From an uncultured Eubacteriales bacterium (GTDB lineage: Bacteria; Bacillota; Clostridia; Peptostreptococcales; Anaerovoracaceae), in contig CACXCQ010000003.1 of NCBI GenBank assembly GCA_902766185.1, positions 1 through 20,394 on the forward strand: 20,394 nt of DNA, given 5' to 3'. The notes under the pieces are model-generated. The model made no database searches. It had not been told where the DNA came from and saw only the letters and a program-made list of their open reading frames with translations. Below are positions 14,404 through 20,394 of this stretch, piece by piece. The translations under genes and the position numbers were made by a program. How positions within the stretch are numbered: position 1 is the first letter of the stretch; each line of letters starts with the position of its first letter.

Positions 14404-16215
14404 ATGAAGGACTATAAGAAATACATAAGAAATTTCAGCATCATCGCCCATATCGACCACGGTAAATCCACTCTGGCGGACAGGATCATCGAGAAGACAG
14501 GTCTAGTCGCGCAGAGGGATATGCGTGAGCAGTTCCTGGACAACATGGAGCTGGAGCGGGAACGGGGGATCACGATCAAGCTGCAGACCACACGGCTGGT
14601 CTATCATGCCAAGGACGGCAACGAGTATATTTTCAACCTTATCGACACTCCGGGACATGTGGATTTCACCTATGAGGTCTCCCGAAGCCTGGCGGCCTGC
14701 GAAGGGGCCGTGCTGGTGGTGGACGCCACTCAGGGCGTAGAGGCCCAGACCCTGGCCAACGTTTATCTGGCCATGGACGAAGACCTGGAGATCATGCCGG
14801 TGCTGAACAAGATCGATCTGCCATCCGCCAGACCGGACGAAGTGAAGCAGGAGATCGAGGACGTCATCGGCGTGGAGGCTATGGATGCCCCGCTGGTCTC
14901 TGCCAAGGAGGGCACAGGTATCGACGAGCTTCTGGAGTGCATCGTGGAGAATATCCCCGCGCCGGAAGGTGACGAGAACGCCCCCCTGAAGGCGTTGATC
15001 TTTGATTCCTATTACGACAATTACAAAGGCGTGGTCATCTACGCCCGGATATTCGACGGAACCATCCGGGAGGGGGACATGATCCGCCTGATGAATACCG
15101 GCAAGAAATACGAGGTCACCGAGGTGGGGACCTACAGCCCGGGACCTGTGGAATGCAGCGAACTGAAGGCAGGCGAGGTAGGGTACGTGTGCGCCAGCAT
15201 CAAGCAGGTGGCAGACGCCCGGGTGGGCGACACCATCACCCACGCGGATCATCCCGCTGACCAGCCTTTGCCCGGATATAAGCGGGTGCAGTCCATGGTG
15301 TACTGCGGCATCTATCCAGCCGAAGGAGAAAAGTACGAGAACGTGAAGGACGCCCTGGAGAAGCTGCAGGTCAACGACGCAGCCTTCCACTTCGAGCCTG
15401 AGACATCCACGGCGCTGGGGTACGGCTTCCGCTGCGGGTTCCTTGGGCTGCTGCACATGGAGATCATCGTGGAAAGGCTGGAGAGGGAGTTCGATCTGTC
15501 GGTGATCACCACGTCGCCCAGTGTAATCTATAAGGTGGTCATGACGGACGGCACCGAGATGATGGTCCAGAATCCCACCAACCTGCCGGACCCTGTGCTC
15601 ATCGACCATATCGAAGAGCCCATGGTCAAGGCGGACATCATGGTGCCGAAGGAATACGTCGGCAGCATCATGGAGATCTGTCAGGAGCGGCGCGGCAGGA
15701 TGATCAACATGGAATACATCACGGAGTCCAGGGTCAACCTGCATTACGATATGCCGCTGAACGAAGTGATCTACGACTTTTTCGACGCGCTGAAGTCCAA
15801 GACCAGAGGATACGGATCTCTGGACTACGAGTTCTCCCGGTATGAGCCCTCTAAGGTGGTGAAGCTGGATATCCTGCTGAACAAAGATCTGGTGGACGCC
15901 TTCTCCATGATCGTCCACGAATCCAAGGCTTACGCCAGGGGACGGTTCGTCTGCGAGAAGCTCAAGGAGATCATTCCCATGCACCAGTTCGAGGTGCCCA
16001 TCCAGGCATCCATCGGACAGAAGATCATCGCCCGGGAGACTGTCCGGGCCTATCGTAAGGATGTTATCGCCAAGTGTTACGGCGGAGACATATCCAGAAA
16101 GAAAAAGCTTCTGGAAAAACAAAAGGAAGGAAAGAAGCGGATGCGCCAGTTCGGCACCGTCGAGGTGCCCCAGGAGGCGTTTACCGCGGTGTTGAAGTAC
16201 GATGACAACAAATAA
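14404..16215 (+). CDS. lepA: Elongation factor 4 (LepA), ribosome back-translocating GTPase
   Basis: A translational GTPase resembling EF-G that acts on stalled ribosomes and in initiation or biogenesis. From this ATG the protein has 603 residues, the family length. The G domain starts almost at once: [20 protein letters not shown] at 8-27 gives G1, then DTPGHVDF (G3) and [11 protein letters not shown] (G4). Domains II and III, the EF-G-like domain V and the LepA-specific C-terminal domain with the [21 protein letters not shown] segment follow. The frame stays open upstream to an ATG at 14224, but those residues do not resemble LepA and run through the stem-loop region. No Shine-Dalgarno site precedes 14404. 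A TTG at 14368 is the other possible start. The 3' end overlaps hemW by 14 bases. Confidence 0.95.
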   Translation: MKDYKKYIRNFSIIAHIDHGKSTLADRIIEKTGLVAQRDMREQFLDNMELERERGITIKLQTTRLVYHAKDGNEYIFNLIDTPGHVDFTYEVSRSLAACEGAVLVVDATQGVEAQTLANVYLAMDEDLEIMPVLNKIDLPSARPDEVKQEIEDVIGVEAMDAPLVSAKEGTGIDELLECIVENIPAPEGDENAPLKALIFDSYYDNYKGVVIYARIFDGTIREGDMIRLMNTGKKYEVTEVGTYSPGPVECSELKAGEVGYVCASIKQVADARVGDTITHADHPADQPLPGYKRVQSMVYCGIYPAEGEKYENVKDALEKLQVNDAAFHFEPETSTALGYGFRCGFLGLLHMEIIVERLEREFDLSVITTSPSVIYKVVMTDGTEMMVQNPTNLPDPVLIDHIEEPMVKADIMVPKEYVGSIMEICQERRGRMINMEYITESRVNLHYDMPLNEVIYDFFDALKSKTRGYGSLDYEFSRYEPSKVVKLDILLNKDLVDAFSMIVHESKAYARGRFVCEKLKEIIPMHQFEVPIQASIGQKIIARETVRAYRKDVIAKCYGGDISRKKKLLEKQKEGKKRMRQFGTVEVPQEAFTAVLKYDDNK

Positions 16216-17350
16216 TCTGGGATTGTACATCCACATTCCGTTCTGCAGGCAGAAATGCAGATACTGCGATTTTCTGTCCTTTCCCTGCACCAGCGAAAAG
16301 GTCTACGGCGAGTACGTGACCGCGGTGTCCATGGAGATGCAGCAGAGGAAGGCGGATGCCGAAGACCGCATCGTCGACTCAGTCTTTATCGGCGGCGGTA
16401 CGCCAAGCCTTCTCTCTCCCATGGAGTTTCGCCGGCTCATGGGGAGCATACGGGAAAACTTTTCCGTTGCGGAAGACGCGGAGATCACGGTGGAGTCAAA
16501 CCCGGCCTCCCTGGACAGGGATAAACTGGACGCATACCTTGACTGCGGCGTAAACCGCCTCAGCATCGGCATCCAGTCCTTCGACAACCACAGTCTGCAG
16601 CTTCTGGGCCGGCTCCACGACAAGAACGAAGCCTTCCAAACGATCCAGCTGGCCAGAAAGGCGGGATTCGACAACATCAACATCGACCTGATGTTCGGGA
16701 TCCCGGAGCAGGCGGTGAAGACCTGGCTGGATACGGTCCGGCAGGGGATCTTCCTCGGCCCCCAGCACATTTCCCTTTACAGCCTTGAGCTGGAGAAGGG
16801 CACACCTCTGTATCGGGACGTTTACGAGAAACGGTCCCTTTTCCCCATTCCGGATATCATCGACAGGGAAATGTACCATGAGGCCATCGCTCTGCTGAAG
16901 CAGGCAGGGTACCGGCACTACGAGATATCGAACACCGCTCTGCCCGGCAAAGAGAGCCGGCACAATCTGAAATACTGGTCCTACGAAGAGTATCTGGGCT
17001 TCGGTCCGGGAGCAAGCTCCTTCTTCGGCGGTCACCGGTTCAAGAACTTCAGCAAGATGAGCCAGTACATCAGCGCGATCAAACAGCGCAAGCTCCCCAC
17101 GGACGAGACATTGCTGGAGCACTACTCGGAGATGGAGGAGATGGGTATTTATGTCTTCACAGGCCTGCGGAAGGCCGAAGGGATCAGTCTCAGGGATTTC
17201 CGCAGCCGCTTTGATGTGGATCTGTTCAGCGTTTACGACCCGGCGATCCTGCGGCGGCACAAGGGCCTCATCAATCTCTACGACGATCAGCTGTACCTGA
17301 CGGATGCGGGAATGGACGTCTCCAATACGGTGATGGCGGAATTCGTATAA
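16202..17350 (+). CDS. hemW: Radical SAM heme chaperone HemW
   Basis: HemW binds heme and is thought to insert it into respiratory or other heme proteins; it was formerly annotated as an oxygen-independent coproporphyrinogen oxidase. The 382-residue protein carries the radical SAM motif C15-x3-C19-x2-C22 followed by Asp-Phe. The fourth cysteine found in true HemN (CxxxCxxCxC) is absent, which favours HemW. GGGTPSLL, the [11 protein letters not shown] segment and the C-terminal HemN domain complete the family pattern. It starts inside the end of lepA without a clear ribosome site, so it is probably translated by coupling. lepA-hemW is a conserved Firmicutes pair, but the hrcA-grpE-dnaK heat-shock genes that often follow are not here; glpK is next instead. 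Confidence 0.93.
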   Translation: MTTNNLGLYIHIPFCRQKCRYCDFLSFPCTSEKVYGEYVTAVSMEMQQRKADAEDRIVDSVFIGGGTPSLLSPMEFRRLMGSIRENFSVAEDAEITVESNPASLDRDKLDAYLDCGVNRLSIGIQSFDNHSLQLLGRLHDKNEAFQTIQLARKAGFDNINIDLMFGIPEQAVKTWLDTVRQGIFLGPQHISLYSLELEKGTPLYRDVYEKRSLFPIPDIIDREMYHEAIALLKQAGYRHYEISNTALPGKESRHNLKYWSYEEYLGFGPGASSFFGGHRFKNFSKMSQYISAIKQRKLPTDETLLEHYSEMEEMGIYVFTGLRKAEGISLRDFRSRFDVDLFSVYDPAILRRHKGLINLYDDQLYLTDAGMDVSNTVMAEFV

Positions 17351-17389
17351 AGTATCCTGAACAAGGACGCGTGTGAAAGGAATCAGGCA

Positions 17390-18883
17390 ATGAAGGGCAA
17401 ATACATCATGGCGCTCGACCAGGGAACCACCAGTTCCCGGTGCATCATCTATGACCGTTCCGGACGGCAGATCAGCATCGCGCAGAAGGAATTCCGCCAG
17501 ATCTATCCTGAGGATGGCTGGGTGGAGCACGATCCCCTGGAGATCTGGTCCGGACAGCAGGAGGTGGCCAGAGAGGCCCTGCGAAAGATATTTGCCTCGG
17601 CGGAGGACATCGCGGCCATCGGCATCACCAATCAGCGGGAGACCACCATCGTCTGGGAGAAGGATACCGGGCGTCCTGTCTATAATGCTATCGTCTGGCA
17701 GTGCCGCCGGACAGCCAGGCTTTGCGATGAACTGCGCAGGGAAGGGCTGGAGGAGCCATGGCGGCAGAAGACCGGTCTTCTCATCGACCCCTATTTTTCG
17801 GCGACGAAGCTGGCCTGGATACTGGATCACGTTCCCGGCGCCAGGCAGAAGGCCCGGGACGGGCAGCTGCTCTTCGGAACGGTGGAGACGTGGCTGATCT
17901 GGAACCTGACCGGGGGGAGAGTGCACGTTACCGACTATTCCAACGCTTCCCGCACCATGATGTTCAACATCCACCAGCTGTGCTGGGATCAGGAGATCCT
18001 GCAAAGGCTGGACATTCCTCTCTGCATGCTTCCTGAGGCAAGGCCATCGAGCCAGATCTACGGGGAAACGGACAGCGCCGTTTTCGGATCTCCGGTGATC
18101 ATCGGAGGCGCCGCGGGCGACCAGCAGGCCGCTCTCTTCGGGCAGGCATGTTTCCGTGAGGGAGAGGCCAAGAACACCTACGGTACCGGCGGCTTCATGC
18201 TGGTGAATACCGGAGACAAGATCGTCAAATCAAAGAACCGTCTTCTGAACACCATCGCCTGGGGGTTGGACGGCAAGGTCACCTACGCCCTTGAAGGCTC
18301 TGTGTTCGTTTCCGGCGCTTCCATCCAGTGGCTGCGGGACGGACTGGGCCTGATCAGCAGCGCCGCTGAAACGGATGAACTGGCCAGGCAGGTGGAGGAC
18401 ACGGCAGGAACGTACCTCGTGCCCGCATTCACCGGACTCGGCGCGCCCTGGTGGGATCCCTACGCCAGAGGAGCCCTTATGGGGCTGACCAGAGGGGCAG
18501 GGCGGTGCCATATCGTTCGGGCAGCTCTGGAATCCATGGCTTATCAGAGCTGGGATCTGATGAAGGCCATGTCCGATGATATGGGTTACGATATCAGCAT
18601 GTTCCGGGTGGACGGCGGCGCCGCAGCCAACAACTTCCTCCTGGAATTTCAGGCGGACATCATCGGCCAGCCGGTGTATCGTCCGGTATGCATAGAGACC
18701 ACATCTCTTGGAGCAGCTTACCTGGCGGGACTGGCCGTAGGATACTGGAGGAACACGGAGGACATCCTGTCCAACTGGCAGCTGGACAGACGGTTCGATC
18801 CCAGGATGCCGGAGCTGAGACGGCAGGAACTTCTGGAGGGATGGCACCGGGCTGTAGAGAGGACCCTGCGGTTCAGCGAATAG
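17390..18883 (+). CDS. glpK: Glycerol kinase
   Basis: Phosphorylates glycerol to glycerol 3-phosphate with ATP, in the cytoplasm. The 497-residue length and FGGY-kinase layout are standard. [10 protein letters not shown] (8-17) is the phosphate loop, R83-E84 and Y135 are substrate contacts, and D244-Q245 ([12 protein letters not shown]) is the catalytic region; [21 protein letters not shown] and [13 protein letters not shown] follow. In many Firmicutes enzymes a histidine in the loop just before GDQQ (HFYG) is phosphorylated by HPr for activation; here the aligned position is A230 (DSAVFG), so that control appears lost. AAAGGA at 17376-17381 precedes the ATG by 8 bases. It lies 39 bases after hemW and has no glpF, glpD or glpP neighbour. 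Confidence 0.95.
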   Translation: MKGKYIMALDQGTTSSRCIIYDRSGRQISIAQKEFRQIYPEDGWVEHDPLEIWSGQQEVAREALRKIFASAEDIAAIGITNQRETTIVWEKDTGRPVYNAIVWQCRRTARLCDELRREGLEEPWRQKTGLLIDPYFSATKLAWILDHVPGARQKARDGQLLFGTVETWLIWNLTGGRVHVTDYSNASRTMMFNIHQLCWDQEILQRLDIPLCMLPEARPSSQIYGETDSAVFGSPVIIGGAAGDQQAALFGQACFREGEAKNTYGTGGFMLVNTGDKIVKSKNRLLNTIAWGLDGKVTYALEGSVFVSGASIQWLRDGLGLISSAAETDELARQVEDTAGTYLVPAFTGLGAPWWDPYARGALMGLTRGAGRCHIVRAALESMAYQSWDLMKAMSDDMGYDISMFRVDGGAAANNFLLEFQADIIGQPVYRPVCIETTSLGAAYLAGLAVGYWRNTEDILSNWQLDRRFDPRMPELRRQELLEGWHRAVERTLRFSE

Positions 18884-18926
18884 GATCGCGCGCACATCCG
18901 AAGGGCGTTGCAAAAATGCAAAAAAA

Positions 18927-18992
18927 AACTCGCCGATACGCATCTGAGAGCATAAATATGCGTCTGAATTGCTTGAAAAAGAGGGGCGAGTT
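18927..18992. terminator. Nested inverted repeat after glpK, possible terminator on either strand
   Basis: AACTCGCC (18927-18934) is the exact complement of GGCGAGTT (18985-18992). Inside it ACGCAT (18938-18943) complements ATGCGT (18958-18963). Read on the + strand the stem is followed by CTTTAT, a modest T tract that could end glpK. Read on the minus strand it is followed by an unbroken run of T (complement of the A run at 18920-18928), a far better terminator, although no minus-strand gene is seen to its right. The + strand promoter of the NifU-like gene overlaps the right arm. Confidence 0.5.
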
Positions 18993-19001
18993 CTTTATAC
19001 T
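18973..19001 (+). promoter_or_regulatory. Sigma-A-type promoter of the NifU-like gene
   Basis: TTGAAA (18973-18978) and TATACT (18996-19001) have a 17-base spacer. Transcription would start near 19008, giving a leader of about 60 bases. The spacer contains one arm of the inverted repeat. Confidence 0.75.
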
Positions 19002-19067
19002 ATACTTGGGTCGATGCGTATTTGCAGTAAGCGCTAAGGCCCACAGACACGAAGGAGTGTACAGGAT

Positions 19068-19352
19068 TTGGAAGACGAAGTACGGAAGATATTAAAAGAG
19101 CAGGTCGACCCGGTGCTGTCCCAGCACTTCGGAGGCGCCACGCTGACGAAGATCGAGGACGGAGTGGCCTACGTGAAAATGACCGGTGCATGCGCCGGTT
19201 GCCCGTCCGCCCAGGAGACTCTGGAGGACGTGGTGAAGAATTTCGTCTGCGGCGGCGTGGAAGGGATCCGGGACGTTGTCCTGGACGATTCCGTCAGCGA
19301 GGATCTGCTGGATGTGGCCCGCAAGATCCTGCGCGGCGAGATGAAAGACTGA
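19068..19352 (+). CDS. NifU C-terminal-domain protein (Nfu-type Fe-S cluster scaffold/carrier)
   Basis: A 94-residue stand-alone Nfu domain that would hold and pass on iron-sulfur clusters to apo-proteins. The CxxC motif C42-x2-C45 lies in MTGACAGCPSAQETL, the family signature, and two such monomers typically bridge one [4Fe-4S] cluster. The start is a TTG at 19068, chosen because AAGGAG at 19052-19057 lies 10 bases upstream and no ATG or GTG gives the conserved N-terminus (EDEVRKILKEQVDPVL). The N-terminal IscU-like domain of true NifU is absent, as expected for this class. It has its own promoter and sits 88 bases before abfD, itself a [4Fe-4S] enzyme. Confidence 0.9.
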   Translation: MEDEVRKILKEQVDPVLSQHFGGATLTKIEDGVAYVKMTGACAGCPSAQETLEDVVKNFVCGGVEGIRDVVLDDSVSEDLLDVARKILRGEMKD

Positions 19353-19373
19353 TACGCAGTTCATTCTGCGATC
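19351..19373 (+). terminator. Short stem-loop after the NifU-like gene
   Basis: GAT plus CGCAG (19351-19353, 19355-19359) pair with CTGCG plus ATC (19366-19373), leaving one bulged base and a 6-base loop. An AT-rich but not T-only stretch follows, so termination is probably weak. Confidence 0.35.
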
Positions 19374-19397
19374 ACAATAATTATTTATCCATAATTT

Positions 19398-19410
19398 ATG
19401 TCACAGACAT
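19398..19410 (+). promoter_or_regulatory. Perfect 13-base palindrome upstream of abfD, candidate operator
   Basis: ATGTC-ACA-GACAT is a perfect inverted repeat with a 3-base centre, 30 bases before the abfD start in an AT-rich stretch. The half-site does not clearly match the Rex, FNR or CRP consensus. No convincing -35/-10 pair was found here, so its position relative to the transcription start is unknown. Confidence 0.35.
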
Positions 19411-19440
19411 GATCACTGATTAACAAAAGGAGAGAAAGTT

Positions 19441-20394
19441 ATGTTAATGACAGGCGAACAGTACATCGAGAGCTTGAGAGAGATGAAGACGAGAGTCTAC
19501 ATGTTCGGTGAAAAGATCGAAAACTGGGTAGACCATCCCATCATCAGGCCGTCCATCAACTGCGTGGCAGTCACTTATGACCTGGCACAGGATCCCGAGT
19601 ATGCGGATCTGATGACTGTCAAGTCCAATCTGACCGGCGAGACCATCAACAGATTCGGACACCTGCACCAGAGCACCGAAGACCTGAAGAACAAGGTCAA
19701 GATGCAGAGACTGTGCGGACAGAAGACAGGTTCCTGCTTCCAGAGATGCGTTGGTATGGACGCGTTCAACGCGATGTTCTCCACCACGTATGAAGTTGAC
19801 CAGAAATACGGAACGAACTATCATGAGAATTTCGTAGAATTCCTGAAGATGGTTCAGGAGAAGGACCTGGTAGTCGACGGCGCCATGACCGACCCGAAGG
19901 GTGACAGAGGCCTGGCTCCCCACGCGCAGAAGGATCCCGACCTGTTCGTCCACATCAAGGAATACAGAGAAGACGGTATCGTGGTCAGCGGTGCGAAGAC
20001 TCACCAGACCGGTTCCATCAACTCCCACTGGCACATCGTCATGCCGACACAGGCCATGAGAGAAGAGGACAAGGACTTTGCGGTTGCTTTCGCGCTTCCG
20101 ACAGACGCTGAGGGCCTGTACATGGTCTACGGCAGACAGTCCTGCGACACCAGAAAGACTGAGCCCAACGCTGAGATCGACCTCGGTAACGCCAAGTACG
20201 GCGGCCAGGAAGCTCTGGTCGTATTCGACGACGTATTCATCCCGAACAAGTACATCTTCCTGAAGGGTGAGTATGACTTCGCCGGAATGCTGGTCGAGAG
20301 ATTTGCCGGATATCACAGACAGTCCTACGGCGGCTGCAAGGTCGGCGTCGGCGATGTCCTGATCGGTGCTGCTGCTCTGGCTGCTGAGTACAAT
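19441..20394 (+). CDS. abfD: 4-hydroxybutyryl-CoA dehydratase / vinylacetyl-CoA delta-isomerase, N-terminal 318 residues (3' end outside window)
   Basis: A flavin and [4Fe-4S] enzyme that dehydrates 4-hydroxybutyryl-CoA to crotonyl-CoA by a radical mechanism, feeding butyrate formation from GABA or succinate. The frame is open to the last base; the family has about 490 residues. The sequence closely follows the Clostridium aminobutyricum enzyme as I remember it (YIESLREMKTRVYMFGEKIE, DHPIIRPSINCVAVTY). All four cluster ligands of that enzyme are at identical numbers: C99, C103, H292 and C299. FAD-binding elements HQTGSINSH (188-196) and GRQSCDTRK (231-239) are intact. AAAAGGAG at 19425-19432 precedes the ATG by 8 bases. 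Arginine is coded almost only by AGA, as in the ribosomal protein genes and unlike glpK or polC, which suggests very high expression. Confidence 0.95.
   Translation, partial: MLMTGEQYIESLREMKTRVYMFGEKIENWVDHPIIRPSINCVAVTYDLAQDPEYADLMTVKSNLTGETINRFGHLHQSTEDLKNKVKMQRLCGQKTGSCFQRCVGMDAFNAMFSTTYEVDQKYGTNYHENFVEFLKMVQEKDLVVDGAMTDPKGDRGLAPHAQKDPDLFVHIKEYREDGIVVSGAKTHQTGSINSHWHIVMPTQAMREEDKDFAVAFALPTDAEGLYMVYGRQSCDTRKTEPNAEIDLGNAKYGGQEALVVFDDVFIPNKYIFLKGEYDFAGMLVERFAGYHRQSYGGCKVGVGDVLIGAAALAAEYN

Noticed and set aside
14503..16290. Open frame of about 595 codons on the minus strand opposite lepA
   Set aside because: Same reason: antisense to a conserved gene, no motif, no promoter or ribosome site seen.
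16202..17350. Annotation as coproporphyrinogen III dehydrogenase HemN
   Set aside because: The fourth cysteine of the HemN CxxxCxxCxC motif is missing and the length and lepA context fit HemW.
12011..19022. Shared 9-mer TGCGTATTT just downstream of the rpsT and NifU-like promoters
   Set aside because: The distance from the -10 differs (6 against 12 bases) and a 9-base match in AT-rich leaders can arise by chance.
19385..19413. abfD promoter TTATCC-17-CATGAT overlapping the palindrome
   Set aside because: Both hexamers are far from consensus; other weak pairs in the same AT-rich gap fit equally well.
11..20394. Mobile elements, CRISPR arrays, tRNA or rRNA genes
   Set aside because: I saw no regularly spaced repeats, transposase or integrase motifs, tRNA-like folds or rRNA sequence in any gap; all long stretches are explained by conserved genes.

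Overview
The window looks like chromosomal core DNA from a GC-rich, anaerobic member of the Clostridia (Bacillota). Three things point there: a PolC-type replicative polymerase, the dxr-rseP-ispG-polC and lepA-hemW gene orders, and a 4-hydroxybutyryl-CoA dehydratase, an oxygen-sensitive enzyme of amino-acid- and GABA-fermenting anaerobes. A place among amino-acid fermenters related to Clostridiales Family XIII is only a guess. I see no transposase, integrase, CRISPR array, tRNA or rRNA.

Layout. (1) 1-6412, + strand: the 3' end of dxr, then rseP, ispG and polC. Two MEP-pathway isoprenoid genes flank a membrane site-2 protease, and the replicative polymerase closes the cluster. (2) 6413-7345: a strong promoter and probable L21 leader, rplU, rpmA and a hairpin. 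(3) 7374-11938: obgE, an HD-domain hydrolase, a radical SAM protein and its DUF2344-type partner, joined by short overlaps and probably translated together. (4) 11939-12450: rpsT with its own promoter and leader hairpin, ending at a bidirectional terminator. (5) 12495-14102, minus strand: deoD and comEA, each with its own promoter. (6) 14172-14403: an intergenic region with an elaborate stem-loop. (7) 14404-18883, + strand: lepA, hemW (overlapping) and glpK. (8) 18884-20394: an inverted repeat overlapping a promoter, a NifU-like Fe-S scaffold gene with a TTG start, and the first 318 codons of abfD, which runs off the window.

Most genes are housekeeping, and the interest lies in how they deviate. 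PolC is an intact frame of 1188 residues, but the 3'-5' exonuclease normally inserted in its PHP domain has been replaced by a linker of about 17 residues. The chromosomal replicase itself would therefore carry no proofreading domain. L27 lacks the N-terminal extension usual in Firmicutes, and the gene for its processing protease (Prp) is missing from its usual place between rplU and rpmA, which suggests loss of both. L21 carries a glutamate-rich tail of about 55 residues. polC and lepA both lack a convincing Shine-Dalgarno site and have promoter-like hexamers placed so that transcription would begin at or next to the ATG, suggesting leaderless mRNAs. An 18-bp bulged stem-loop with alternative pairing partners lies upstream of lepA.

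The reading was done by eye. Motif positions were counted by hand, family comparisons are from memory, and no alignment, folding or database search was run.
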